This document shows, in pieces, positions 52,686 through 61,790 of a stretch of DNA of 64,000 bases. Origin of the DNA: Mycolicibacterium peregrinum. Its GTDB lineage: Bacteria > Actinomycetota > Actinomycetes > Mycobacteriales > Mycobacteriaceae. The stretch is taken from NCBI RefSeq assembly GCF_002102345.1, contig NZ_LQPP01000041.1:1-64000 (forward strand), written 5' to 3'. The position numbers and the translations under genes are program-made. The notes beneath the pieces are model-generated. The model was not told the origin of the DNA, ran no database searches, and saw only the letters and a program-made list of their open reading frames with translations. Positions within the stretch are counted from its first letter, which is position 1. Each line of letters starts with the position of its first letter.

Positions 52686-53120
52686 ATGGAAACCGGAATA
52701 TCAACGCGCAGTGAGCCGGTCGAGATTCTGTCCGAGCGTGAGAGTTGGGAGCTGTTGGGCAGTGCGTCGCTCGGCCGCCTCGTCACCGCGGTCGACGACG
52801 AGGCGCACGTCTTCCCGGTGAACTTCGTGGTGCAGAACCGAACCATCCTGTTCCGCACCGCGGCGGGGACGAAACTGATCAGTGCGGCGATCAACAACCA
52901 TGTGGTGTTCGAAGCCGACGACCACAACGCAGCCGAAGGCTGGAGCGTGATCGTGCGCGGCGTGGCACGCACCCTGCGCACCGACGATGAACTCGACGAG
53001 GCCGAACGGGCGCAGTTACTGCCATGGACGGCGACGGCGAAGACGCACTATGTCCGGGTCTCACCCGTCCGGGTCACCGGTCGCAGGTTTCGGTTCGGAC
53101 CTGAGCCGGCCGCGCGGTGA
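52686..53120 (+). CDS. Pyridoxamine-5'-phosphate-oxidase-like split-barrel protein
   Basis: 144 residues. ERESWELLGSASLGRLVTAVDDEAHVFPVNFVVQNRTILFRTAAGTKL is the FMN/F420-binding split-barrel opening. This resembles Rv3129-type proteins of the DosR regulon. It probably binds a flavin or F420 cofactor; the reaction is unknown. It lies between devR and devS. Confidence 0.82.
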   Translation: METGISTRSEPVEILSERESWELLGSASLGRLVTAVDDEAHVFPVNFVVQNRTILFRTAAGTKLISAAINNHVVFEADDHNAAEGWSVIVRGVARTLRTDDELDEAERAQLLPWTATAKTHYVRVSPVRVTGRRFRFGPEPAAR

Positions 53121-53162
53121 CGAGTTGGACGAGCTTGGTGCCCCACGGCCGGTAGTGCCAGC

Positions 53163-54887
53163 ATGGTGGACGTGACTGGGCATGGTGCGCACCCCGACGA
53201 TGAACAGCGAACTCCACAGTTGCGGGACACCCTCTCGCAGCTGCGACTGCGCGAACTGCTCACCGAGGTCCAGGACCGGGTCGAGCAGATCATCACCGGC
53301 CGCGACCGCATCGACGGCCTGGTGGAGGCCATGCTCGCGGTGACCTCGGGCCTGGACCTCGAGGTCACGCTCAGCACCATCGTGCGCACGGCGATCGAGT
53401 TGGTCGACGCCCGCTATGGCGCACTGGGCGTACGTGGCGACGACCACGAGCTGACCGAGTTCGTGTATCAGGGCATCGACGACGAAACCCGGGCCGTGAT
53501 CGGTCATCTGCCCGAGGGGCGTGGCGTGCTCGGCGTGCTGATCGACGATCCGAAACCGATCCGGCTCAACGACATTCACGAACACCCGGCGTCGGTGGGA
53601 TTTCCGCCCAACCATCCGCCGATGCGGACCTTTCTCGGCGTCCCGGTGCGCATCCGTGACGAGGTGTTCGGCAACCTCTACCTCACCGACAAGACCAACG
53701 GGCAGCCGTTCAGCGAGGACGACGAGGTGCTGGTGGAGGCCCTGGCCGCGGCAGCCGGAGTCGCGGTGGAGAATGCCCGGCTCTACCAGCTGTCCCGTGA
53801 CCGTCAGGCCTGGATCGCGGCCACCCGCGATATCGGGACCGAACTACTCGGCGGCACCGATCCGGCCAGGGTGTTCCGGATGGTGGCCGACGAGGCGCTC
53901 AACCTGACCGGTGCCGACCGCATCGTCGTCGCGGTGCCCGGCAGCGAGGTTCCTGCCGATGAGGCCGACACCCTCGTGGTGGCCGCGACGGCAGGGCGTC
54001 CGACCACGATCGACTCGATCCCGGTGGGCCCGCACGCAGCGGAGGCGGCGGTGGGTGCGGCGTTCCACGATGGCACGCCGCACCGGCTGGACCGCCTCGA
54101 GCTGGACGGCGCGGGTGGCCCGGCGCTGGTGTTGCCGCTGCGTGCCACCGACACCGTGGCGGGCGTGCTGGTGGCCGTGCGGGCCGACGGTGCCCAGAGT
54201 TTCACCGCCGAGCAACTGGACATGGCCGCAGCGTTCGCCGACCAGGCCGCGGTGGCCTGGCAACTGGCCAGCTCCCAGCGCAGCGTGCGCGAGCTGGAGA
54301 TCTTGGCCGATCGCGATCGCATCGCCCGCGACCTGCACGATCACGTGATCCAGCGCCTGTTCGCGGTCGGACTGTCGTTGCAGGGCACGATCCCGCGGGC
54401 GCATTCTCCCGAGGTGCAGCAGCGGCTGACCGCCACTGTCGACGATCTGCAGGCGGTCATCCAGGAGATCCGGACCGCGATCTTCGACCTGCACGGTGCC
54501 CAAGCCGGCACGACGCGGCTGCGGCAGCGGCTCGATGAGGTGATCGCCCAGTTCGCCGACGCGCCGATACACATCAGCACACGGTTCGTGGGCCCGCTGT
54601 CGGTGGTCGATGCGACCTTGGCCGATCATGCCGAGGCGGTGCTGCGCGAGGCGATCAGCAATGCGGTACGCCATTCGGGGGCAAGTGAACTCGCCATTCT
54701 CGTCGAGGTGGCGGACGACCTGTCCATCGAGGTGTCGGACAACGGCTGCGGGATCGCCGCCGAGATCACCGAGAGCGGTCTGGGGAATCTGCGGGCCCGG
54801 GCGTTGAGTGCAGACGGCCGGTTCACCGTCACCGACCGCCCCGAGGGTGGGACCGTGTTGCGTTGGGCTGCACCGCTTCCCGAGTAG
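53163..54887 (+). CDS. devS: DosS/DevS GAF-GAF histidine kinase
   Basis: 574 residues. GAF-A (about 60-205) holds the heme-binding region; His151 in GFPPNHPPM aligns with the proximal heme His149 of M. tuberculosis DosS. GAF-B spans about 228-370. The histidine kinase core has phospho-His392 (RDLHDHVIQRLFAVGL), an N-box EAISNAVRHSGA and ATP loops DNGCGI and GLGNLRARA. It senses O2, NO or redox state and phosphorylates DevR. A bidirectional terminator follows. Confidence 0.92.
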   Translation: MVDVTGHGAHPDDEQRTPQLRDTLSQLRLRELLTEVQDRVEQIITGRDRIDGLVEAMLAVTSGLDLEVTLSTIVRTAIELVDARYGALGVRGDDHELTEFVYQGIDDETRAVIGHLPEGRGVLGVLIDDPKPIRLNDIHEHPASVGFPPNHPPMRTFLGVPVRIRDEVFGNLYLTDKTNGQPFSEDDEVLVEALAAAAGVAVENARLYQLSRDRQAWIAATRDIGTELLGGTDPARVFRMVADEALNLTGADRIVVAVPGSEVPADEADTLVVAATAGRPTTIDSIPVGPHAAEAAVGAAFHDGTPHRLDRLELDGAGGPALVLPLRATDTVAGVLVAVRADGAQSFTAEQLDMAAAFADQAAVAWQLASSQRSVRELEILADRDRIARDLHDHVIQRLFAVGLSLQGTIPRAHSPEVQQRLTATVDDLQAVIQEIRTAIFDLHGAQAGTTRLRQRLDEVIAQFADAPIHISTRFVGPLSVVDATLADHAEAVLREAISNAVRHSGASELAILVEVADDLSIEVSDNGCGIAAEITESGLGNLRARALSADGRFTVTDRPEGGTVLRWAAPLPE

Positions 54888-54899
54888 TGCGTAAACGAA

Positions 54900-54931
54900 A
54901 GCGCCCCGAAACCGATCGGCTTCGGGGCGCT
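54900..54931. terminator. Bidirectional terminator between devS and fum
   Basis: AGCGCCCCGAA (54900-54910) and TTCGGGGCGCT (54921-54931) are perfect 11-bp arms. The loop itself contains CCGATCGG, so the hairpin can extend. It lies between convergent stop codons, and an A-rich stretch (AAACGAAA) on one side would give U's for the fum transcript. Confidence 0.85.
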
Positions 54932-54948
54932 GTCGCGTCGAGAATTGG

Positions 54949-56364
54949 CTACTCGCCGTCCTTCACCTTCGCCATGGCCAGCACATCGAGGCGCTTGTCC
55001 AGCTCGGCCTCGCTCAGCTTGTCGCCGATCAGGCCGCGGTCGATCACGGTCTGGCGGATGGTCTTCTTCTCCTTGAGGGCCTGCTTGGCGACCTTGGCGG
55101 CCTCCTCGTAGCCGATCGCCGAGTTCAGCGGCGTCACGATCGAGGGGGAGGACTCGGCCAGGGTGCGCAGGTGCTCCTCGTTGGCCACCAGGCCGTCGAT
55201 GCACTTCTCTGCGAACAACCGTGACACGTTGGACAGCAAGGTGAACGACTCGAGCACGTTTCGGGCCATCATCGGGATGTAGACGTTGAGCTCGAAGGCG
55301 CCGGACAGGCCGCCGACCGTGACGGCGGCGTCGTTACCGATGACCTGCGCGGCCACCTGGGTAACCGCTTCGGGAAGAACCGGATTGACCTTGCCCGGCA
55401 TGATGGAGCTGCCCGGCTGCAGGTCGGGCAGCTGGATCTCGCCCAGGCCGGTCAGCGGGCCCGAGCCCATCCAGCGCACGTCGTTGGCGATCTTGGTCAG
55501 CGAGGCGGCGATGGTCTTGAGCGCGCCTGATGCCTCGACCAGCCCGTCGCGGGCGGCCTGGGCCTCGAACGAGTCGGCGGCGGTGCGCAGTTCGGCCAGT
55601 CCGGTCTGGTTGACCAGCACCTCGACCACCTTCGGGCCGAAGCCGTCGGGGGCGTTGAGGCCGGTGCCTACGGCGGTGCCGCCGATGGCGAGTTCACCCA
55701 GGCGGGGGAGCGTGGCCTTGACCCGCTCGATGCCGGCCTCGATCTGACGGGCGTAACCACCGAACTCCTGGCCCAGCGTCACCGGCACCGCGTCCATCAG
55801 GTGGGTGCGGCCGGACTTGACCACGGTCTTCCACTGCTTGGCCTTGGCGGCCAGCGACTCGTGGAGCACCTCGAGCGCCGGAATCAGGTGGCGCACAGCG
55901 GCTTCGGTGGCGGCGATGTGGGTGGCGGTCGGGAACGTGTCATTGGAGCTCTGCGACATGTTCACGTCGTCGTTGGGGTGAACGGTCACGCCGTTGCGGG
56001 CGGCGATCGAGGCGATGACCTCGTTGGCGTTCATGTTGGAGCTGGTGCCCGAGCCGGTCTGGAACACGTCGATCGGGAACTGGTCGTCGTGCAGGCCGTC
56101 GGCGATCTCGCCGGCCGCGGCGATGATCGCATCGGCCTTCTCGGCGGCCAGCAGGCCCAGGTCTTTGTTGACCTGCGCGCAGGCCGCCTTCAGCAGGCCG
56201 AGCGCCCGGATCTGGGTGCGCTCCAGCCCACGGAAGGAGATCGGGAAGTTCTCCACGGCGCGCTGGGTCTGCGCCCGCCACAGGGCGTTGACCGGCACCC
56301 GGACCTCGCCCATGGTGTCGTGCTCGATGCGGTACTCGACAGCTCCGTCGGTATCGGTGCTCAT
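54949..56364 (-). CDS. fum: Fumarate hydratase, class II
   Basis: 471 residues. GSSIMPGKVNP (about residue 318) is the fumarase/aspartase signature, with TGSGTSSNMNANEV and GRTHLMDAVPVTLGQE substrate blocks. It interconverts fumarate and malate in the TCA cycle. Class II enzymes have no iron-sulfur cluster. The start MSTDTDGAVEYRIE lies 18 bp after glpX on the same strand, so glpX-fum is an operon, as in Rv1099c-Rv1098c. Confidence 0.95.
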   Translation of the reverse strand: MSTDTDGAVEYRIEHDTMGEVRVPVNALWRAQTQRAVENFPISFRGLERTQIRALGLLKAACAQVNKDLGLLAAEKADAIIAAAGEIADGLHDDQFPIDVFQTGSGTSSNMNANEVIASIAARNGVTVHPNDDVNMSQSSNDTFPTATHIAATEAAVRHLIPALEVLHESLAAKAKQWKTVVKSGRTHLMDAVPVTLGQEFGGYARQIEAGIERVKATLPRLGELAIGGTAVGTGLNAPDGFGPKVVEVLVNQTGLAELRTAADSFEAQAARDGLVEASGALKTIAASLTKIANDVRWMGSGPLTGLGEIQLPDLQPGSSIMPGKVNPVLPEAVTQVAAQVIGNDAAVTVGGLSGAFELNVYIPMMARNVLESFTLLSNVSRLFAEKCIDGLVANEEHLRTLAESSPSIVTPLNSAIGYEEAAKVAKQALKEKKTIRQTVIDRGLIGDKLSEAELDKRLDVLAMAKVKDGE

Positions 56365-56382
56365 GTTGCCCTTTCTGGCGAG

Positions 56383-57411
56383 TTACGGGAGCGGGTAGGC
56401 GGCGGTCTTGTCGCCGGTGAAGTCGATCGCGGAATATTCGTTGAGTTTGGTCAGCCGGTGGTAGGCCTCGATCATCCGGACGGTGCCGGACTTGGACCGC
56501 ATCACGATCGACTGGGTGGTGCACCCGCCCGGGTAGTACTGCACGCCCTTGAGCAGGTCGCCGTCGGTGACGCCGGTGGCACAGAAGAAGACGTTGTCAC
56601 CCGAGACCAGGTCGTCGGTCGACAGCACCTGGTCCAGGTCGTAGCCGGCGTCGAGTGCCTTCTGGCGTTCGGCGTCGTCGGTGGGGGCCAGCTGGGCCTG
56701 GATCGCGCCGCCCATGCAGCGGATTGCGGCCGCGGCGATGATGCCTTCGGGGGTGCCGCCGATGCCGGCGAGGATGTCGGTGCCGGAGTTGGGGCGGCAG
56801 GCCGAGATGGCGCCTGCGACGTCACCGTCGGTGATCAGCCGGATGCGGGCGCCGGCGGCGCGGGCGTCGTCGATCAGCTGGGCGTGGCGCGGACGGTCCA
56901 GGATGCACACGGTCAGATCGCTTACCGAGGCGCCGCGCACCTTGGCCACCCGTCGGATGTTCTCGCCGATCGGGGCGGTGATGTCGATGGCGTCGGCGCA
57001 CTCGGGGCCGACGGCGATCTTGTTCATGTAGAACACCGCGGACGGGTCGAACATGGCACCGCGCTCGGCGACGGCGAGCACCGAGATGGCGTTGGGCATG
57101 CCCTTGCTCATCAGCGTGGTGCCGTCGACCGGGTCGACGGCGAAGTCGCACTCGGGCCCGTCGCCGTTGCCGACCTCTTCACCGTTGAAGAGCATCGGGG
57201 CTTCGTCCTTCTCGCCCTCGCCGATGACCACGACACCGCGCATCGATACCGAGTTGACCAGCTCACGCATGGCGTCGACGGCGGCCCCATCGCCGCCTTC
57301 CTTGTCGCCGCGGCCGACCCAGCGGCCTGCTGCCATGGCGCCGGCCTCGGTCACCCGGACGAGCTCAAGGGCAAGGTTGCGATCCGGGGCTTCCCCCCGC
57401 GTGGGACTCAT
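56383..57411 (-). CDS. glpX: Fructose-1,6-bisphosphatase, class II
   Basis: 342 residues. GEGEKDEAPML (metal Glu), DPVDGTTLMSKG (the D-P-x-D-G-T phosphatase motif, about residues 93-104) and GGTPEGIIAAAAI. It removes the 1-phosphate of fructose 1,6-bisphosphate in gluconeogenesis. ATG start. It is upstream of fum and divergent from the Rv1100-type gene, 55 bp away. Confidence 0.93.
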   Translation of the reverse strand: MSPTRGEAPDRNLALELVRVTEAGAMAAGRWVGRGDKEGGDGAAVDAMRELVNSVSMRGVVVIGEGEKDEAPMLFNGEEVGNGDGPECDFAVDPVDGTTLMSKGMPNAISVLAVAERGAMFDPSAVFYMNKIAVGPECADAIDITAPIGENIRRVAKVRGASVSDLTVCILDRPRHAQLIDDARAAGARIRLITDGDVAGAISACRPNSGTDILAGIGGTPEGIIAAAAIRCMGGAIQAQLAPTDDAERQKALDAGYDLDQVLSTDDLVSGDNVFFCATGVTDGDLLKGVQYYPGGCTTQSIVMRSKSGTVRMIEAYHRLTKLNEYSAIDFTGDKTAAYPLP

Positions 57412-57466
57412 GGCCCAGATTGTCCCAGAACGTGGTCAGCGTTTGGGAGCTGGGATACTGACGAAC

Positions 57467-58105
57467 ATGTCCTCCGAGCCGACGTCTCAGCCAACCCCGG
57501 TCCCGAAGCCGGAAAAGTCGCGGTTGCTGCAGGACGGCCGGGACATGTTCTGGTCGATGGCGCCGCTGGTGGTGGCCTGCATCGTGCTCGCCGGGATGCT
57601 GGGGATGTGCTCTTTTCAGGCGGGTGGGCCCGGGGCCGGCCCGGCCCCCGAATTCGATGCGCCGGCCGCGCTGCAGGCCGACGCCGACACATTGAAGATC
57701 CCGATCCGGCTGCCTCAGCTGCCCGAGGGCTGGCAGCCCAACTCCGGCAGTCGCCACGGCATCGACGGTGGTCTGACGCTGCCCGACGGCCAGCATGGTC
57801 GCGCGGTGTCCTCACGCATCGGTTATCTGGCCCCCAACGGCAAGTACTTGAGCCTGACCCAGAGCAATGCCGACGAGGCCGCCCTGGTGGCCTCGATCAA
57901 ACCGGACTCGTATGCGGCCGGTACCCAGGACGTCGACGGGGTGACCTGGGTGGTCTACGAGAGCAGCGACCCGGAACCGGTGTGGACGACGAAGCTGAGC
58001 GGACCAGCTCAGGTTGCGATTACCGGCGCCGGTGGTACTGATGAGTACCGTACGCTGGCGAGTGCGACGCAGAAGCAGTCGCCGCTGCCGATCAAGAGGC
58101 CGTGA
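57467..58105 (+). CDS. DUF4245-type membrane-anchored protein (Rv1100-type)
   Basis: 212 residues. A single helix (MAPLVVACIVLAGMLGMC, about 31-48) with a short cytoplasmic N-terminus, then an extracytoplasmic domain with PIRLPQLPEGWQPNS, ISRIGYLAPNG-like and VTWVVYESSDPEPVWT blocks. The function is unknown. It is divergent from glpX and followed 11 bp later by the dienelactone hydrolase-like gene. Confidence 0.85.
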   Translation: MSSEPTSQPTPVPKPEKSRLLQDGRDMFWSMAPLVVACIVLAGMLGMCSFQAGGPGAGPAPEFDAPAALQADADTLKIPIRLPQLPEGWQPNSGSRHGIDGGLTLPDGQHGRAVSSRIGYLAPNGKYLSLTQSNADEAALVASIKPDSYAAGTQDVDGVTWVVYESSDPEPVWTTKLSGPAQVAITGAGGTDEYRTLASATQKQSPLPIKRP

Positions 58106-58116
58106 CGCACTAACGG

Positions 58117-58929
58117 ATGGAGCCCGTGTTGTCGTCGCCAGTTGCAGATCTCACCGGGTGGACCGCCACCCCCTTCACCGCCGCCGATCAGACCTATGAC
58201 GTGTACCGCAAGGGTGAAGGCCCCGGCGTCGTCCTGATCCCCGAGATTCCCGGCCTGCATCCCGGAGTGCTCGCCCTGGGCAACCACCTGGTGGACAATG
58301 GCTTCACAGTGGCCGCGCCGTCACTGTTCGGTACCCCCGGTGCCCCCGCGGTCCGCCCTGGTGCGATCGGCGTCATGGTGAAAGCGTGTGTGACACGGGA
58401 GTTTTCGGCATTCGCGACGAATGCGGACCGGCCCGTCGCGCATTACCTCCGGGCGTTGGCCCGCGATCTCAACGCCAACACCCCAGGTAAGGGCGTCGGC
58501 GTCATCGGGCAGTGCTTCACCGGCGGCTTCGCGCTCGCCGCGGCCGTCGACGACAGCGTGCTGGCTCCGGTGCTCAGTCAGCCGTCGGTGCCGATCGCCC
58601 TGACCGCGGCGCAGAAACGTGATCCGGGTATGTCGGAGGCCGAGCTCAAGATCGTCGAACAGCGCGTTGCCAACGACGGGCTGTGTGCGCTGGCCCTTCG
58701 GTTCAGCCAGGACAAACTGGCGCCGGGGGAGCGGTTCGCCACCCTCAAGGCCCGCCTTGGTGACGCGTTCGAGGTGATCGAGATCAACTCGAAGAAGGGC
58801 AATCCCGACGGCTTGTCCGCGTCGGCGCATTCGGTACTGACCGATCAGGTCCGTGAGGTCGACGGGCATCCCGCGTACGAGGCGCGTAAGCGGGTGGTGG
58901 CTTTCCTCACGGAGCGGCTGGCTTCGTAG
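58117..58929 (+). CDS. Dienelactone hydrolase-family protein
   Basis: 270 residues, alpha/beta hydrolase fold. The nucleophile elbow is GQCFTGGFAL (about residue 125), with Cys in place of Ser as in true dienelactone hydrolases. VVLIPEIPGLHPGVLALGNHL is the oxyanion region, and the C-terminal SASAHSV may hold the His. The substrate is unknown. Its last 23 bp overlap the 3' end of the convergent Rv1101c-type gene. Confidence 0.85.
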   Translation: MEPVLSSPVADLTGWTATPFTAADQTYDVYRKGEGPGVVLIPEIPGLHPGVLALGNHLVDNGFTVAAPSLFGTPGAPAVRPGAIGVMVKACVTREFSAFATNADRPVAHYLRALARDLNANTPGKGVGVIGQCFTGGFALAAAVDDSVLAPVLSQPSVPIALTAAQKRDPGMSEAELKIVEQRVANDGLCALALRFSQDKLAPGERFATLKARLGDAFEVIEINSKKGNPDGLSASAHSVLTDQVREVDGHPAYEARKRVVAFLTERLAS

Positions 58930-60118
58930 CGTCTGCTTCGGCTTTTGGATCGGATTCGGCTCGGGGTGCGTCGTGCTTGCTCCCGAGCCGCTTCTGGAAC
59001 CACTCCCAGATGCGTCGCCACGGCCGCTGGCCCGGCTCGTCGGGCTCGGTGGTCTCCAGCTCGACGCCCTTGAAGACTGCCAGGTAGACGCTGACCGTGG
59101 TGACGATGATGATCATCAGCACCGGCCCGATCACCAGGCCGAAGAAGCCGAACATCGAGATGCCGGCGAACACCGCCAGCAGCATCAATGCCGGATCCAA
59201 CCGGGCGGCCTTGGGTACCAGCCACGGCCGCAGCACATTGTCGATGTTGGTGACCACCAGCAGGTGGAACACCACCACGAAGATGCCGCCGATGATGTTG
59301 CCGAAGAACATCATTCCGATGCCGAACGGAATGGTCACGATGCCGCCACCGAGCGGGATCACCGACAGAGCGGTCAGCAGGATCGCGAAGACGAAGAACC
59401 CGTTGTGGAAGCCGGCGATGTAGATAGATATGGCCCCGGCCACGCCCTGGCAGAACGCGATCACGAACTGCCCCTTGACGGTTCCCTTCACCATGGCCCC
59501 GGTCTTGGCCAGGTACAGATCGGTGATCTCCTCGCCGAGCGGGTTCAGCCGGCGGATCAGCGTGGCCATCTCGGCGTTGTTGACCAGCATCGAGATGAAC
59601 ACGTACAGGAAGATGATCGACGCGGTGATCGCGCCGACCATGCCGCCGACCGCGCCCTGCAGGATTCCGAGCAGCCACTCGCCGAGGTGCTGAGAAAGCT
59701 TGACGACGGTGTCGCGCAAGGAATCCGCGGTCAGGTGGATGTCCAGGAACGGCACCCGGCCCAGCAGTGAGTTGACCAGTTGCAGGGCCCGGTCGCCGAG
59801 GGTGCTGACATCGGTGTCGGCGATCCAGGTGCTGACCGTGTTGACGAGCTGGGTCACCTGCACGATGGCCATGAAGACGACGAGCGCCACCGGGATGATC
59901 ACCATGAGGATGGCGACCAGCAGCGTCAGCGTGGCAGACAGGCCGGTGCCGAATCGGCGTTGAAAGCGTTGGTAGAGCGGGGTGAACAGATAGGCCCCGA
60001 CGGCGGCCATCACGATCAGGACGAAGAAGCCACGCAGGAAGTAGGCGCCGAGCAGCACGGCCAATACCGTGACGACCGCCAGCGCCCGCTTCTGGGTGAG
60101 GGTGAACTCGTCTTTCAT
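58907..60118 (-). CDS. AI-2E/PerM-family transporter (Rv1101c-type)
   Basis: 403 residues with about eight membrane helices. LSVIPLGGGIVTIPFGIGMMFFG and the DNVLRPWLVPKAARLDPALMLLAVFAGISMFGFFGLVIGPVLMI block are diagnostic of the AI-2E/PerM family. The C-terminus is charged. ATG (MKDEFTLTQKR) has GGAAGGGA upstream. Despite the family name, the substrate in mycobacteria is unknown. Confidence 0.87.
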   Translation of the reverse strand: MKDEFTLTQKRALAVVTVLAVLLGAYFLRGFFVLIVMAAVGAYLFTPLYQRFQRRFGTGLSATLTLLVAILMVIIPVALVVFMAIVQVTQLVNTVSTWIADTDVSTLGDRALQLVNSLLGRVPFLDIHLTADSLRDTVVKLSQHLGEWLLGILQGAVGGMVGAITASIIFLYVFISMLVNNAEMATLIRRLNPLGEEITDLYLAKTGAMVKGTVKGQFVIAFCQGVAGAISIYIAGFHNGFFVFAILLTALSVIPLGGGIVTIPFGIGMMFFGNIIGGIFVVVFHLLVVTNIDNVLRPWLVPKAARLDPALMLLAVFAGISMFGFFGLVIGPVLMIIIVTTVSVYLAVFKGVELETTEPDEPGQRPWRRIWEWFQKRLGSKHDAPRAESDPKAEADATKPAAP

Positions 60119-60150
60119 CGGGTCCCTTCCCGCCGTTGGGCTGAACCCTA

Positions 60151-60200
60151 TCGTCACGCTGGCGTGACGGTCGGCATTGAGCGTCACTCTGGCGTGACGC
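60151..60200. repeat. 50-bp palindromic element, copy 5
   Basis: GTCACGCTGGCGTGACGG ... AGCGTCACTCTGGCGTGACG, the same length and core as the copies at 185-1976 but 58 kb away. It sits between the SDR stop and the transporter start, and its right half encodes the SDR's last residues (SSVTPE) and stop codon. Confidence 0.75.
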
Positions 60201-61029
60201 TGGAGCCCTCAGCCGAGCGGTGCGCGGCCTGGCCGGCGCGCTGTGCGGCGACGAACCGCATGGAGAGTCGCTGCATCAGACCCGGCGCGACGCGGGCGAA
60301 CAGCCAGGAGGCATGGGCGCGACGGGGTTTGACGAGGATGGCCTTGTTGCGCGCGATGGCACGCAGGGTGTCGGCGGCCAGCCGGTCGGCGTCGTAGGCG
60401 GTTTTGACGCCCTGACCCTGCAGGAAGTAGTCGCGGCCGACGAAACCGCCGACCGCGCCCTTGTCCAGGATCGGTGTCTCCACGGCGGCCGGGCACACCG
60501 CCAGCACGCCCACGCCGTGGGCGGCCGCTTCCGATCGCAGCGCCATCGACAGCCCGACGACGGCGTGCTTGGTCATCACGTAGCTCGTGAGCTGGCCCGC
60601 CGCGGCCAGCCCCGCCATCGATGCGGTGTTGACAATGTGGCCGTGGCCCTGCCGGATCATCTGTGGATACGCCGCAGCGACGCCGTGGACGACGCCACGC
60701 ACGTTGATGTCGATGATGGCGTTCCACTGCTCCAGCGTCAGGAGTTCGGTGTCGCCGCCCCAGACGATGCCTGCGTTGTTGAACATCAGGTCGAGCTGAC
60801 CGGCCCGCTCCACCACGCCGTCGACCGCGGCCTGAACGGCGGCCGCATCGGTGACGTCCAAACGTGCCGACCGCGCGCCGAGCGCCGCCGCAGTGCGGGC
60901 TGCGGCGTCCTCGTCGATGTCGGTGCAGACCACCTCGGCGCCCGCGCCGGCCAGTGCGCGGCACAGCGCCGCGCCGATACCGGATCCGGCGCCGGTGACC
61001 AGCGCCTGCTTGCCGGCCAGAGATGTCAC
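60184..61029 (-). CDS. Short-chain dehydrogenase, third gene of SDR operon
   Basis: 281 residues. Classical SDR: TGAGSGIG (NAD(P)-binding, about 13-20), DIDED after the second strand, NNAGI (about 85), and the catalytic Ser in NTASMAG and YVMTK (Tyr-x3-Lys). The acidic residue after strand 2 points to NAD(H). ATG overlaps the stop of the upstream SDR (ATGA). The last six codons and stop come from the 50-bp palindrome, so the original C-terminus may have been replaced. Confidence 0.87.
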   Translation of the reverse strand: MTSLAGKQALVTGAGSGIGAALCRALAGAGAEVVCTDIDEDAAARTAAALGARSARLDVTDAAAVQAAVDGVVERAGQLDLMFNNAGIVWGGDTELLTLEQWNAIIDINVRGVVHGVAAAYPQMIRQGHGHIVNTASMAGLAAAGQLTSYVMTKHAVVGLSMALRSEAAAHGVGVLAVCPAAVETPILDKGAVGGFVGRDYFLQGQGVKTAYDADRLAADTLRAIARNKAILVKPRRAHASWLFARVAPGLMQRLSMRFVAAQRAGQAAHRSAEGSSVTPE

Positions 61030-61790
61030 GCCTGGGCCAGCTTCATGACGTGGCCGAGGATGTCCGGGTAACGCTTGAGGTGTGCGCCGCCGTTAAGATC
61101 GAGCACTTCGCCGGTCAGCCACGATGCCTGGGGTGAACACAGGAACACCACGGCGGCGGCGATGTCTTCCGGGGTTCCGCTGCGGCCGAGCGCGGTGTTC
61201 TCGACGTATTCCTCGACCACACCGGGGATCATCGCCGCGGGATCGGTCAGCGGCGTCTTGACGAATCCCGGCGCGATCGCGTTGACCCGGATGCCGCGCG
61301 CTCCCATTTCCAGCGCGGCCACCTGCGTCAGCATCGACAATCCGGCCTTGGCGGCGCAGTAGGCGCTCATGCCGGCCGCCGGCTGGCGCCCGTTCAGCGA
61401 TGAAATCGACACCAGCACACCACCTTCGGGCAGGTTACGCCCGGCGTGTTTGGCGACGATGAACCCGCCGTTGAGGCAGACGTCGACGACCGAGCGGAAG
61501 TCCTCGACCGCCAGGTCGGTGATCAGCCCGACGTTGCTGAACCCCGCGCAGTTGAGCACGATGTCGACCGGTCCCGCGGCCTCGAACAGCTTCTCCACCG
61601 AGCTCTCGTTGGTGACGTCGGCGTAGTGGTTCGTATGCGGCGCACCGAGCTGAGTGGCTCGGGCCGCCGCTCCGTCAGCGTCACGGTCGGCCACCACGAT
61701 GCGACAGCCGTCGGCGGCCAGGGCCTGGGCGCTGGCCCAGCCGATCCCCGAAGCTCCGCCGATGACGATCGCGACGCGTTCCGTGGTCAT
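61026..61790 (-). CDS. Short-chain dehydrogenase, second gene of SDR operon
   Basis: 254 residues. GGASGIG (10-16), NCAG, SISSLNGRQPAAGMSAYCAAK (catalytic Ser, Tyr and Lys) and the PGFVKTPLTDP loop. VADRDADG after strand 2 suggests NAD(H) preference. It is coupled at both ends: its ATG overlaps the upstream stop and its stop overlaps the next ATG. The likely substrate is a hydroxy-steroid or hydroxyacyl-CoA, judging only from the upstream operator. Confidence 0.88.
   Translation of the reverse strand: MTTERVAIVIGGASGIGWASAQALAADGCRIVVADRDADGAAARATQLGAPHTNHYADVTNESSVEKLFEAAGPVDIVLNCAGFSNVGLITDLAVEDFRSVVDVCLNGGFIVAKHAGRNLPEGGVLVSISSLNGRQPAAGMSAYCAAKAGLSMLTQVAALEMGARGIRVNAIAPGFVKTPLTDPAAMIPGVVEEYVENTALGRSGTPEDIAAAVVFLCSPQASWLTGEVLDLNGGAHLKRYPDILGHVMKLAQA

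Noticed and set aside
55801..58041. A 746-codon open frame on the plus strand
   Set aside because: It is antisense to fum and glpX and overlaps the Rv1100-type gene. It is a GC-skew shadow with Gly/Arg/His/Val-rich, domain-free translation.
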